DNA from: Cnuibacter physcomitrellae
Lineage (GTDB): Bacteria > Actinomycetota > Actinomycetes > Actinomycetales > Microbacteriaceae
DNA length: 64,000 nucleotides
Assembly (NCBI RefSeq): GCF_014640535.1
Contig: NZ_BMHD01000001.1
Location: 1,366,214 to 1,430,213, forward strand
Direction: 5' to 3'
A program made the position numbers and the translations under genes. Under the pieces are notes generated by a model. It ran no database searches, had not been told where the DNA came from, and saw nothing but the letters and a program-made list of their open reading frames with translations. Positions 26,433 through 35,923 of the stretch are shown in pieces (the first letter of the stretch is position 1; each line of letters opens with the position of its first letter).

Positions 26433-27281
26433 ATGCCTCAGCTGGTGGTTCTGATGCCGGTGCGTAACGGTGAAAGAACAATCGTAGACGCGGTGAAATC
26501 TACCCTGAGAGCTTTGCCTTCCGATGGTGAGCTAGTCGTATTTAACGACGGTTCGTCCGACAATACAATGCAGCTTCTGTCGGCCTTCAACTCGACTAGC
26601 CTGCGTGTCCTTGGCGACAGTAGCTCGTCGATCGGAGTAGCAGGGGCTTTGAACGCGCTCATTCGTGCTTCAGACAGCGACCTAGTCGCTCGCATGGATG
26701 CCGATGACATTTGCTTGCCTGGACGGTTGAAGTATCAGATGAGCCGCATCAAGCGGGGCGTCGACGTATCGTTTACAAACACTTTGCATTTCGGTGTCGG
26801 GCTACCGCGCCCGTCACTCCCAGTGCAGCTCAAAACTTCACTAATCGCCTCCTTGCTGCTGACTTCGAATCCTGTCGCTCACTCGACGATGATGTGCCGC
26901 CGCGATGTTTTGGAACAGAGCGGGGGCTATAGAGAATGCATGGCTGAAGACTACGATCTATGGCTTCGCCTTGCAGCCTCCGGCCACCGTCTCGAGCGAA
27001 GTGCCGTTCCCTTCTTGGCGTATAGGCATCACGCAGGCCAGGTCACTTCGGCGTCAAATTGGTCCGAGAGAGCAGAATCGGAACCCATGATTGAAGACGC
27101 AAGACGGAGTCTTGCCGCAATCGTGTATCCACGTTGGACAGACCATGCACTGAGACGCGCGGACCTAAAGAACGATTCGGGTTTTCGTTGGGTCGATGAC
27201 GTCTCGCGCTCGCTCAATTTGACGACCATCGAACGCAGCATTTTGCTGTCACGAGCCAAACGGACCTACCCTCATGAGTAG
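26433..27281 (+). CDS. Glycosyltransferase family 2
   Basis: 282 residues. GT-A fold: VVLMPVRNGERTIVDAV at the N-terminus, VFNDGSSDNTMQLL, the metal-binding DxD in ARMDADDICLP and the acceptor-loop ED in MAEDYDLWLRLA. No membrane segment, so it acts at the cytoplasmic face, adding one sugar to the lipid-linked repeat unit. Donor and linkage are not deducible. Part of the low-G+C cassette. Confidence 0.92.
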   Translation: MPQLVVLMPVRNGERTIVDAVKSTLRALPSDGELVVFNDGSSDNTMQLLSAFNSTSLRVLGDSSSSIGVAGALNALIRASDSDLVARMDADDICLPGRLKYQMSRIKRGVDVSFTNTLHFGVGLPRPSLPVQLKTSLIASLLLTSNPVAHSTMMCRRDVLEQSGGYRECMAEDYDLWLRLAASGHRLERSAVPFLAYRHHAGQVTSASNWSERAESEPMIEDARRSLAAIVYPRWTDHALRRADLKNDSGFRWVDDVSRSLNLTTIERSILLSRAKRTYPHE

Positions 27282-27300
27282 AGGGCTCACGGAGGATTGA

Positions 27301-27822
27301 ATGAGGGGCTACGGAGATCACGGCTTCTGGGAAACAGTCCGGGACGACCGACGGGCAAATCCACGCGACCCGAAGGCTCGCTCGGTGCTGTTTTGGTTTC
27401 GTGTTTGTCAGCTCTTGATCGGAGACATCAGCCGGCCACGTGCGATATCGATACCTGCAGTCATCGTCTACCGGGCGGTGACCGAACTTGTCTTGGGAAT
27501 CGAGTTGAGACCCAAGACCGCTGTCGGACCTGGCCTGAGCATCTTTCATGGCTTTGGACTTGTAGTTAACGATCACGCCGTCTTGGGGAGAGACGTGAAA
27601 CTGCGAAACGGCGTGACGATCGGCCATCAGTACGCTGGCGGCCCCTCGCCGCGTCTAGGCGAAGGCGTCGAAGTCGGCGCCAACGCGGCCATAATCGGGG
27701 ACATCGACGTCGGAGCGCACTGCATTGTAGGCGCAAACGCGGTACTTACGAAGTCGCTCCCGCCCCACGCAGTGGCTGTTGGCAACCCCGCTCGCATCAT
27801 TCGCGTAAACGAGACCCATTGA
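27301..27822 (+). CDS. Serine-acetyltransferase-like hexapeptide acetyltransferase
   Basis: 173 residues. The C-terminal half shows left-handed beta-helix repeats (AVLGRDVKLRNGVTIG, GVEVGANAAIIG, GAHCIVGANAVLTKS) and ends GNPARIIRV. The catalytic His is likely in IFHGFGLVVND or TIGHQ. CysE-like proteins inside polysaccharide loci normally O-acetylate sugars. It is preceded by GGAGG 5 nt before the ATG and its TGA overlaps the TTG start of the polymerase gene. Confidence 0.88.
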   Translation: MRGYGDHGFWETVRDDRRANPRDPKARSVLFWFRVCQLLIGDISRPRAISIPAVIVYRAVTELVLGIELRPKTAVGPGLSIFHGFGLVVNDHAVLGRDVKLRNGVTIGHQYAGGPSPRLGEGVEVGANAAIIGDIDVGAHCIVGANAVLTKSLPPHAVAVGNPARIIRVNETH

Positions 27823-29123
27823 GTCGGCTAGTTGGGGCGGTCAAAGCGCCTCGCGCAAGGCTTTCCTGGGTGTCCCTTTTGGCTCTCCTCTGGCTGGCGC
27901 TAGTCAGTGCTCCGACTCTCTGGTCTCTCGGGCCGATCTCCGGGTCGGGCATTCTCACCATCTTCACCTTTGTGCTCCTTCTCGTGGCCCTCCCGTTCAC
28001 CGTTGCTCTCAAGGCCATGTCCGACAACGCGCGTACGGCTTCAGACTCCTGGTCCGACCGCAACGGGAACCTTCAACCGCTCATGAAAAGCCGCTTCGGC
28101 CATCCATGGCTTCCGTTGGCTTTCGGGTTGTTTGTCGTTGCAGCGTGCGCGCGGCTAGCGCTCGATTTCTCGGTTGAAGGATTGCAGAACGTTGCAGTGT
28201 ACTCAAGCTTCGCGATTGCGGCAGTAGTTGTTGCCTCCTCCAGTTCACTTGGTTCTGCAGATCTTTTCCTTCGTCTCGCTCGTGTCTTAGCGAGCGCCGT
28301 CGGAGTCATTGCTCTCGTCACGTTTTTGCTCGATCTGCACCTGTACGATGCGCGGGCTTTCGCGCTTGAGGGGCTCGTTCTTCTTTCAATTGTCATTCCC
28401 GAGCGCAGCAATAACGTCCTTGTACGCCTTGCGCCGTACGTATTAACGGCCGCAATCGCGCTCAGTCTCTCCCGGACAGCGACCGTCATAGCTATTGGGA
28501 TGCTGGTCTTCGTCGTCCTACGTGGAAAGAGGCGAGGAAAACTCATCCGCGCGATACTGCTGCTTCTAGTTGCCGCAACTTCGACGGTGCTGTTGGTGAC
28601 CTTGTACCCGCCCTTTCGCGATCGATTCCTCGTGGGCGACAACGCTGTGACTTATGGCGGAGTAGCCATCAACACCTCCGGCCGCACAGCGATATGGGAT
28701 CTACTGCTCCGCGGGGTTCCCGACGCACCAGTGTTTGGCCATGGACCGGGTGCGGCATCCGCGACGATTATCGCGCGCTACCCACAGATTGGTCATCCAC
28801 ATAATGACTACATCCGAATTCTTTTTGATTTTGGTTGGATCGGCCTAGCTCTCTTTGTGATCGGCTACTGCACGATCATTTTCTGGACACTACGACGCGC
28901 GATTGCATTCCGCGCTCCTATCCACTGGAGTGCCACTATTGCTCTACTCGGGGTAGGCCTCAGCGGATTGACGGACAACGCCTTTGTCTACCCCTTCGTG
29001 ATGGTTCCGTTGGGTGTGCTTGTGGGTCTCTCTTTAGCTTGGCCCGGAACCCCGAGCTTGTCGGAGGCTGAAGTTTCCCAGAGCGAATCGCAGAGCCATA
29101 CCGCCCAGCTGTCCGGCCGGTAA
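27819..29123 (+). CDS. O-antigen ligase/polymerase-like membrane protein (Wzy-like)
   Basis: 434 residues with 10-12 hydrophobic segments and the Wzy_C signature in the large loop, GHPHNDYIRILFDFGWIGLALF. In a Wzx/Wzy pathway it would polymerise repeat units outside the membrane. The TTG start overlapping the previous stop is favoured; GTG 27870 is a shorter option. The 3' end overlaps the convergent flippase gene by 90 bp, with both proteins reading through the same DNA. Confidence 0.85.
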   Translation: MSRLVGAVKAPRARLSWVSLLALLWLALVSAPTLWSLGPISGSGILTIFTFVLLLVALPFTVALKAMSDNARTASDSWSDRNGNLQPLMKSRFGHPWLPLAFGLFVVAACARLALDFSVEGLQNVAVYSSFAIAAVVVASSSSLGSADLFLRLARVLASAVGVIALVTFLLDLHLYDARAFALEGLVLLSIVIPERSNNVLVRLAPYVLTAAIALSLSRTATVIAIGMLVFVVLRGKRRGKLIRAILLLLVAATSTVLLVTLYPPFRDRFLVGDNAVTYGGVAINTSGRTAIWDLLLRGVPDAPVFGHGPGAASATIIARYPQIGHPHNDYIRILFDFGWIGLALFVIGYCTIIFWTLRRAIAFRAPIHWSATIALLGVGLSGLTDNAFVYPFVMVPLGVLVGLSLAWPGTPSLSEAEVSQSESQSHTAQLSGR

Positions 29124-30236
29124 TGCAGCTTCACCGATGAGAGGCATGAGCAACCATGTCGCCGTCAGCGAGAGAATGCAACAGCAAGCCGTCTGAATGA
29201 CCCATCGCACTGCCTTCCCATCCGCATACATGAATGACGAGATTGAGTTCGATAAACCTTCGGCTGTGAAAGCCAGAGCTCGCGCGCTAGCAAGTCCCGC
29301 TGAAATAGTCCGGCCAGTGAGTGAGGACAGTGCACTACTCGCAAAGAAGGTTGCAGCGCTGTACAAGATCCCCGCCCCACCGATTGCCCACGCGAGTACG
29401 GTCCGCAGTCTCTTGTAGCGCCGGGTTCCCCTTGCTCTGATAGCCGCGGGGACCAAGAAGGTCCCAAACGCTGATGCCACTACGAACACCGGTGAGGCCG
29501 CAACTCGAGCTGCTTCGAGATGAGCAACTGCACCGGAGCCCAGAGAAGTTAGAACGAGGACGGTCGCCACATACCATGTGAGTTGGATCACGCCGTCTGA
29601 ACCGAGATACCAAACTCGCTGTGTAACGCGTGGCAGTCGAAACGTCCGAAGCTCAGCCCGCCGCAACTGCCCAACCCCGAAGGCAGCGGAGATGAGGTTA
29701 CCGGCGGCCAGTGCAGCTAGAGGAACCGCCCCATCAATACTCTCCGCGTGGGACGAGAGGACCGCCCCTACCGACAGCACGCAAATCAGGAGATTGACGC
29801 CTGAGCAGACTGCCGCGGATCCATGAAAATTGACTAGGTGCAGAGATGCCCGAACATGATCTTGGAAGGGGGACACGCACACGAGAGCAACAGCTGAGAG
29901 GCTCATGGTCACCCACGAGTTCCATCCAACATTAGGCAGCTGGGGGACGCCTAGGACAAGCGTGATGACCCCGGCGACGACGATAACCCAAGCGGCCGAC
30001 CGCAGTACGAGGAACGGCTTTGGCGCTGCGACACCTCCGCTCATGTTCACAGCGAGCCGCGCTGGCAGCATTATCAACTGCTGGGGAAGGAGCATCGTGA
30101 TTAGAGCGCCCGCAAACAACAAGCTGTAGAGCGCGAGTTCATTCGGGTGCAAGAAGCGCACGGCGAGAACTCCGATGACGAAAGTAGCTAACGCAGATGA
30201 TCCGGCGTCAGCTATACCAAATGCAGTCCGCTTCAT
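29034..30236 (-). CDS. Polysaccharide flippase-like membrane protein (Wzx-like)
   Basis: 400 residues with about 11-12 hydrophobic segments evenly spaced along the chain and few long loops, as in the MATE/PST transporter class (for example GIADAGSSALATFVIGVLAVRFL at the N-terminus). It should flip the undecaprenyl-linked repeat unit. ATG 30236 is 2 nt after the stop of the preceding glycosyltransferase gene, so it is operonic. Family assignment is by topology and context; sequence motifs are weak in this class. Confidence 0.75.
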   Translation of the reverse strand: MKRTAFGIADAGSSALATFVIGVLAVRFLHPNELALYSLLFAGALITMLLPQQLIMLPARLAVNMSGGVAAPKPFLVLRSAAWVIVVAGVITLVLGVPQLPNVGWNSWVTMSLSAVALVCVSPFQDHVRASLHLVNFHGSAAVCSGVNLLICVLSVGAVLSSHAESIDGAVPLAALAAGNLISAAFGVGQLRRAELRTFRLPRVTQRVWYLGSDGVIQLTWYVATVLVLTSLGSGAVAHLEAARVAASPVFVVASAFGTFLVPAAIRARGTRRYKRLRTVLAWAIGGAGILYSAATFFASSALSSLTGRTISAGLASARALAFTAEGLSNSISSFMYADGKAVRWVIQTACCCILSLTATWLLMPLIGEAALPAGQLGGMALRFALGNFSLRQARGSGPS

Positions 30237-30238
30237 TC

Positions 30239-31441
30239 TCAAACAGGGAGCCGAGCATCGGCTCGCCGCTCAATGAGCTCATAGGTCGCGGCGAGCATCT
30301 CGGGCACGCGGTCCGCGAACCAGCGATCTGTTGCTGGTTGAATCCCGGAACTTATGGCCGATCTAGTGCTCTCAACCAAGTCTTCGAGGCGTGTCCCTTC
30401 AGCGACGATTCCGAGGCGAGCTATTCGAACGATGCTATCGGCTCCGGAATCCGGGTAGACGACTGGCGTGAGACCGAGCGCCTGGGCCTCCCCGATCACC
30501 CAAGGCGCGCCTTCTCGCTTAGACGGGTGCAGCAGCACCGCGCCCTCGGCCATTAGCCTCAGCGTCTCGAATCTGTCCTGCTTTCCGACTAGCTCGACTC
30601 TATCCGACACCCCGAGCTCTCGCGCGAGATCATGGAGTTCGCCGGCCAAGGGTCCGCCGCCCACGATCCTCAACCTCACAAACTCTGGAAGTTCGGCCAA
30701 GACACGAATGGAATGATCGAATCGTTTGCGTGAGATTAGGCGTCCCACGCTTAGCAGCAAAGAACTGTCTCGCCCGCCGACGGATTGTCGCGCCTGTTCG
30801 ATCTCGTCCCTATCGAGCAGAATGTTTGGCTCTATGCGATGCGGCACGCCCCATCTGGACCATTGGTCTGCGACATTTTCATTCTGCGCTAGCCCCAGCT
30901 CCACGCCTTGAAGGTTCATACGAGCCACCCGGAGTCGAAGTTTAGTTGCAACACGGGTGAGTAGAGAGCCATCAGCTTGTATCGATGAACTACCAGCCGG
31001 CCCGAAGACTCTAAGTACCCCCCGACCGACTAACCATTCGAAGGTAGGAAGATTGTCGGTGGCGAACGTAAGGTGGTGAACTATCGCCCCGCGGTGGCTC
31101 CGCGCTATGGCTTTTCGGACTTGCCAAACCGCATGTAACTGCCAAGCTACATATGCCGCGCGCACTCGATCTCGCTTAGTAGCGGCAACCAAGAATCTAG
31201 GGAGGGATACAGCCATGAATCGCATCTTCGAGTCGATACCCTCGCGTGCGAGAGCTTGGCGCAACTTCTCGACCCGGTGTGGCCGCGTGACGAAGACCAC
31301 GTCGCGTCCGGTGGCGATCTGAAATAGCGAGAGCGCCTTCGCAAAGCTGTATCCAGCGCCCGGCTCGCTACCGCGGTGTGGCTCGGCTGCGAAAGCGATC
31401 GCGAAAATGACGCGATCAATAGCTGGCTTCTTGTCAATCAC
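30239..31441 (-). CDS. Glycosyltransferase family 4
   Basis: 400 residues, GT-B fold. The N-terminal domain shows HRGSEPGAGYSFAKAL; the C-terminal domain has LLLSVGRLISRKRFDHSI, LRIVGGGPLAGELHDLA and the donor-binding HPSKREGAPWVIGEAQALG. It is a retaining cytoplasmic enzyme; sugar donor unknown. GTG 31441 overlaps the previous stop by 8 nt. Part of the low-G+C block. Confidence 0.9.
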   Translation of the reverse strand: MIDKKPAIDRVIFAIAFAAEPHRGSEPGAGYSFAKALSLFQIATGRDVVFVTRPHRVEKLRQALAREGIDSKMRFMAVSLPRFLVAATKRDRVRAAYVAWQLHAVWQVRKAIARSHRGAIVHHLTFATDNLPTFEWLVGRGVLRVFGPAGSSSIQADGSLLTRVATKLRLRVARMNLQGVELGLAQNENVADQWSRWGVPHRIEPNILLDRDEIEQARQSVGGRDSSLLLSVGRLISRKRFDHSIRVLAELPEFVRLRIVGGGPLAGELHDLARELGVSDRVELVGKQDRFETLRLMAEGAVLLHPSKREGAPWVIGEAQALGLTPVVYPDSGADSIVRIARLGIVAEGTRLEDLVESTRSAISSGIQPATDRWFADRVPEMLAATYELIERRADARLPV

Positions 31442-32561
31442 TCGCAAGACTCTCTCTTAACGCCTGATCCCATCGAGCAGAGTACGTAGCAAAGGAGTAC
31501 GTCTTTTTGTAGCGGAAGCGTGCCGAGTTACTAGCGCTCATTCTGCGCAGCGGATCCTTTGCGAGGGAAATCGCGAAGTCTGCAGCGGCCCGGGTGTCAC
31601 CGATCGGAACGATGTGGCTTCCGTCCTGGTTGCCGAGTACGTCAACTATTCCTCCGATTGCGTAAGCGACCACCGGGGTACCAGAAGCCAGACTCTCGAG
31701 GATGGTAAGCGGTTGCGCCTCGTACTTGTATTTGCTCGGAAAGATAAGCAGATCGGCCTGGGCTAACAGTCGCCACTTATCGTCTTGACCGATCGGTCCC
31801 AAAACTCGCGTGCTTGGTCCCAGTTCGGCAGTGAGAGCGAGTTCCTCAACGATGGCAACCGTGTACTCAGCACTTTCAGCTCCCGCGACAACAAACTGGC
31901 TATCAGTGTGCTCGGAACTGACCTTTCCTGCGATATCGATGAAGTCCGCGACGCCTTTTTCGCGCAACATATTCGATAGGAAGAGAACGGTGAAAGGACG
32001 CACAGCTCCGTCGTCAATGGGCACAGACGAAGCTCTTTCCTCCGCTTCGACTGCAAGCGCGTTAGGTATCGAAAGTAGAGAGCCACGCACCCATGGAGAG
32101 ACGTCAGCCTCGAGGGCGGGAGAAAGGCAAATACAGCTGCTCAAACTCCCGAGGAGGTACCCAACCAATAGACGCCATACACCATTGCGCTCTGCAAGGT
32201 CGTGAAAGCCGAGAGTGTGGACGTACCCAATAATTGGACGACGCCGAAGTCGCAGCAGCGACATTAGAAGGACGTCAACCAAGAACGACCCAGGTCGATT
32301 TGTGATGAAGAACACGACTACCGGAGGTCTGCTCACCAACCAGACGGAGGCTAGACGAGCGAGCAGGACGCCGATACGCAATACTTTCGAAATCTTGATC
32401 CTGCCTACTTCCCCCACCGTTCTGCTGAACCGCCGTTCAATTAGGATCGGCACCCACTTGTTAGCCCGCAGTGCCTCCAGAAGGGTCAGGGTCATCATCG
32501 TTGACCCATGGACCGGAGGTGGAATTTGACTGATCACGGCGACAGTCCGGGCTGAGGTCAT
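31434..32561 (-). CDS. Glycosyltransferase family 4
   Basis: 375 residues, GT-B fold. The N-terminus has ISQIPPPVHGSTMMTLTLLE, the C-terminal domain FLSNMLREKGVADFIDIA, LLIFPSKYKYEAQPLTILESLASG and the invariant Glu in that block. ATG 32561 overlaps the previous stop (ATGA). It probably adds a second or third sugar. The hydrophobic stretch near residues 60-105 may be an in-plane membrane-association helix. Confidence 0.9.
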   Translation of the reverse strand: MTSARTVAVISQIPPPVHGSTMMTLTLLEALRANKWVPILIERRFSRTVGEVGRIKISKVLRIGVLLARLASVWLVSRPPVVVFFITNRPGSFLVDVLLMSLLRLRRRPIIGYVHTLGFHDLAERNGVWRLLVGYLLGSLSSCICLSPALEADVSPWVRGSLLSIPNALAVEAEERASSVPIDDGAVRPFTVLFLSNMLREKGVADFIDIAGKVSSEHTDSQFVVAGAESAEYTVAIVEELALTAELGPSTRVLGPIGQDDKWRLLAQADLLIFPSKYKYEAQPLTILESLASGTPVVAYAIGGIVDVLGNQDGSHIVPIGDTRAAADFAISLAKDPLRRMSASNSARFRYKKTYSFATYSARWDQALRESLASD

Positions 32562-33313
32562 GTTCGACTCCGCCACAGGCGAGCGACCAGCACTACGAAC
32601 TGTACGTTGCCGATCAGGTACCGCCGCCAAAGCCTCCTAGGTTCCATGGCAAGTCGAAAGGCCCACTCCAAGCCCGCTCGGCGAAGAACCGGCGGCGCCT
32701 CGCGAAGTGTTCCTGCCGCGTAGTCAAAGGCCGCACCGACAGCAACTGCGGTCACACCTACCGAGTGGGTGATTCGCTGAGCCTCAATGTCTTGCTTTGG
32801 CGTTCCCAGTCCTACCCAAACGATGCTTGCTCCGCTGCTCCGAATTAGATCGTCTTGGACAGCCAATTCTCCGCTACTGAGCGCACGGAACGGTGGGCTG
32901 TATGCGCCGACGATCTCGGCGTCTGGGAAACGGTCATGGAGCTTCTTCTCGAGCATCTCCAGAGTTTCGGGAGCGCTGCCGAGCAGAAAGTGCTTGACAC
33001 CATCTGCCTGGCCCAAACGAAATACATCCAGAAAGAACTGCGGACCTCTGGTCTGCTCGAGCGCAGGTTTGTCACGTCGCAGACGCGAGACCCAGCTCAG
33101 AGGTTTTCCGTCCGGGTAACAGATCCCTTGCGAATAGACGTAAGACAAACGCTCGTCACGCGAAGCTAGTGTGATCGAGTATGCGTTAGCGAGATGCACG
33201 TGATGTGGCGCCCGAGCTGCTGTAAGCGCAACGGTCTGGAGCGCCGCGTCTTCAGGTGACGCGGCTACAAACCTCACGCCGCCCACACGATGACTCACAA
33301 ATGAGGGATTCAA
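32558..33313 (-). CDS. WecB/TagA/CpsF-family glycosyltransferase
   Basis: 251 residues. The family motifs YPDGKPLSW, GSAPETLEMLEKKL and VGLGTPKQD are intact, and the C-terminus carries the amphipathic ERLWRRYLIGN-like membrane-binding tail (RRLWRRYLIGNVQF). Members add N-acetylmannosamine, N-acetylmannosaminuronate or glucuronate to the undecaprenyl-linked sugar, usually as the second step. A perfect AGGAGGT sequence stands 8-9 nt before the TTG at 33313, which decides this unusual start. Confidence 0.93.
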   Translation of the reverse strand: MNPSFVSHRVGGVRFVAASPEDAALQTVALTAARAPHHVHLANAYSITLASRDERLSYVYSQGICYPDGKPLSWVSRLRRDKPALEQTRGPQFFLDVFRLGQADGVKHFLLGSAPETLEMLEKKLHDRFPDAEIVGAYSPPFRALSSGELAVQDDLIRSSGASIVWVGLGTPKQDIEAQRITHSVGVTAVAVGAAFDYAAGTLREAPPVLRRAGLEWAFRLAMEPRRLWRRYLIGNVQFVVLVARLWRSRT

Positions 33314-33370
33314 TAGTTGATACCTCCTACTGGGGTGGTCCCTTTGATCCGGTTCATTTACGACGTCGAC

Positions 33371-34861
33371 CTAGTAGGCGCCCTCACGCGCGAACACAGC
33401 GCGCAAGGTTCGCCAGAGAATGACCAGATCTCCCGTCAACGACCAATTCTCGACGTAATAGAGATCGAGCCGCACCGACTCCTCCCAAGACAGGTTGGAG
33501 CGGCCGCTTACTTGCCATAGACCGGTGATCCCGGGCTTGACGAGAAACCGGCGGTGCACATGTTGCTCATATTGCTGAACTTCTCGAGCAAGTGGAGGCC
33601 GAGGACCGACGAGCGACATCGTTCCATTGAAGACATTAATGAGTTGCGGAAGTTCATCGAGACTGTATCGCCGGAGGAACTTGCCTGCTTTCGTCACTCG
33701 AGGGTCATCCTTCATCTTGAAGAGGACTGTGTTGCCTTCCGATCTGTGTTGATCACGCAGGTAGATCAAACGCTGCTCCGCATCTACGACCATTGACCGA
33801 AATTTGAGCATCTCGAAACGCCTGCCGTTGTATCCGACGCGCTCCTGCCGAAAGAAGACGGGGCCGGCACTACCAAGACGCACGGTCATGGCGATTGTGA
33901 CGAGGAGAGGCGCCAGCAGGAACAGTCCGAAAGCCGATGCTGCAATATCAAAGGCTCGCTTCGCGAACCGCTTGCTCCCCTCGTAACGGGGGGTCTCGAC
34001 GTGTATGAGTGGCAGTCCCGCCACTGGCCGGGTATGGATGCGCGGCCCGCCGATATCAACGAGACTGGGAGCAACCACTAAGTGCTGTCTACCTGGCTCT
34101 AGAGACCAGCTCAACTGCCTGACGCGGTCGGGCGGCAAATCGTCTGAGCTCGTGATAACGATGGTGTCGGCATCACTGCCGACCATTGCTTGAGTGACTT
34201 CGCTCAGATCCCCGAAGATCGGCACAAATCCTGCGGTCGGCGAGGCTGTTCCTAATCCCGCCGGAACGCATGCCCCGACCACGAGATATCCAGCTTCCGG
34301 TTGACGGTTAAGTTCCCTGGCGAAGTAGTCGACCGAGGTAGGCGAGCCGACAAGTAGCACACGCGATGTATAGTGCCCTCTCGCGCGCTGAACCCCAAGC
34401 CATTGCCGCCACATCCAGCGCGAGAACACGAGTACAACCAACCCGAGCGGGAACGCTATCAAGACGTATCCACGCGCGAGATTGATCTGGAAGAGAAACG
34501 CCACGATGGCCAGGAGACCGAACAGACGAAGTGCTCCGTCAGCTATAAGCCGGTACTCCTGACTCCCAGTACCGATTGCCCGAGGTTCGCGGGTTCCGTA
34601 GACACTCAACGCAGTCATCCATGCCACGAGAAGAATGACGGAGATCGCTGTATAGCTGACAGCGAGTTCCCCTTCGTTGCCCTGGAAGGCAACATCCGCA
34701 GAGTCCAAACCGAACCAGGCAATTTGGACACCGAAGATGACCCAAGCTAGGACCAGGAAGTCCGTCACGATCAAGCGGCGCGCGTACCCCTTGCGCCAGT
34801 CAAGGCCGCGCGGGCTTGCGCCAGACGACGTATCACCACGCTTATCCCACATCACAGACAC
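33371..34861 (-). CDS. Polyprenyl glycosylphosphotransferase (WbaP/CpsE-like)
   Basis: 496 residues. Four or five N-terminal helices (30-140), a CoA-binding-like middle domain (165-270) and the catalytic bacterial sugar transferase domain from about 305: KRAFDIAASAFGLFLLAPLL, FFRQERVGYNGRRFEMLKFRSM, RRYSLDELPQLINVF, SLVGPRPPL and KPGITGLWQVSGR. It transfers a sugar-1-phosphate to undecaprenyl phosphate, the first committed step of repeat assembly. TTGACT lies at 34907-34902 and could be a -35 box, though I see no convincing -10. Confidence 0.95.
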   Translation of the reverse strand: MSVMWDKRGDTSSGASPRGLDWRKGYARRLIVTDFLVLAWVIFGVQIAWFGLDSADVAFQGNEGELAVSYTAISVILLVAWMTALSVYGTREPRAIGTGSQEYRLIADGALRLFGLLAIVAFLFQINLARGYVLIAFPLGLVVLVFSRWMWRQWLGVQRARGHYTSRVLLVGSPTSVDYFARELNRQPEAGYLVVGACVPAGLGTASPTAGFVPIFGDLSEVTQAMVGSDADTIVITSSDDLPPDRVRQLSWSLEPGRQHLVVAPSLVDIGGPRIHTRPVAGLPLIHVETPRYEGSKRFAKRAFDIAASAFGLFLLAPLLVTIAMTVRLGSAGPVFFRQERVGYNGRRFEMLKFRSMVVDAEQRLIYLRDQHRSEGNTVLFKMKDDPRVTKAGKFLRRYSLDELPQLINVFNGTMSLVGPRPPLAREVQQYEQHVHRRFLVKPGITGLWQVSGRSNLSWEESVRLDLYYVENWSLTGDLVILWRTLRAVFAREGAY

Positions 34862-34987
34862 CCGCAGTCCCCACCGATCTCTCGAGACACCGTTGTCTGT
34901 CAGTCAACGAAGCAAGTGTGGCATAGCCCAACTGCGGCGCTCCATCCCCCGTTCGTGCGCCCCGCAGTCCGTCGTGCGAGCGGTTCG

Positions 34988-35923
34988 TCAACCTGCGGAA
35001 GACCACGAGGCCCCTCCCGTCTTCGAGGTGAAGAAGTCCGCTCCGGACCAGTAGAAGACGGAACTGGATACGAGATCGATCGTGGCGTTTGCCTGGTCTG
35101 CTGCCAGGCACGACAGATCGGTCGACGCGCTCGAGCTCACGTCGATGCTCCGGATGAGCACTCCAGAGCACGTTGGTTCGGAGACAGCCAGAATGAGGCT
35201 GGACGGCCCGGTCGACGCCATCGCCAATGCGCGAGTCACGTCCACAGGCGCCCAAGCCCCTGCGCTGCTACGGACCTGAACCGAGCCATCAGAGCAGAGG
35301 ACAACGACGGTTTGCGTGACCGACTGAACCTCTCGGACCGTGCAGGGCGCCGTGATGTTCGTTCCCTCGACGCGAACTGTGTTCTGATCGGTCGGCTGAA
35401 TATAGGTAGCTGACCCGATCTGCTCGGGGTATGCCTGCCAGAACTCACCCCCGGTGAAAGAGGAGACCACAGTCTGCGTGCAGTCAGCAGCCGCAGCTAC
35501 GACGTTAATCTGCGAATCGGACACATAGTCGAGAGCGAGCACCTGGCGAACATCCGCGCCATCGAAAGTCACGGCCGTCCATGTGGCCCCACCGTCGCTT
35601 GTGCGTTGCACCACTGCTGGCGCACCCGTACAGCTACCCGCAGTGGCCCGGATCCCTAAATTGCCGTCGTACATGCTGAGGAACTGCGGACTCGGACTGA
35701 CCGGCTCGTCGACACCGGTGGGCGTAGGCGTCGATGTCGGCGTCGCACCCGGGTTCGCTCCCCCACCCCACGTAGGGATCGGACCAGGTATCTCACCTGC
35801 GTCTGGGTTAGACGGGACACGTAGCGCAAACACCGCGAGAAGCACAGCCGTGACGGCGAGCACGCCGACGACGAGAGTAACGACGAGACCGCCGGTACTC
35901 CGCGACGATCGTCTGGGGCTCAC
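34988..35923 (-). CDS. Membrane-anchored protein with propeller-like repeats
   Basis: 311 residues. One N-terminal helix (about 12-33), a Pro/Thr spacer to about 75, then a beta-rich extracellular domain with two sialidase/BNR-like turns, SDGGATWTAV and TGGASWSSA, and about six cysteines. It suggests a partial beta-propeller. The GTG start overlaps the autokinase stop, so the two are made together; it may be an extracellular partner of the chain-length kinase or of export. No family is named with confidence. Confidence 0.75.
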   Translation of the reverse strand: MSPRRSSRSTGGLVVTLVVGVLAVTAVLLAVFALRVPSNPDAGEIPGPIPTWGGGANPGATPTSTPTPTGVDEPVSPSPQFLSMYDGNLGIRATAGSCTGAPAVVQRTSDGGATWTAVTFDGADVRQVLALDYVSDSQINVVAAAADCTQTVVSSFTGGEFWQAYPEQIGSATYIQPTDQNTVRVEGTNITAPCTVREVQSVTQTVVVLCSDGSVQVRSSAGAWAPVDVTRALAMASTGPSSLILAVSEPTCSGVLIRSIDVSSSASTDLSCLAADQANATIDLVSSSVFYWSGADFFTSKTGGASWSSAG

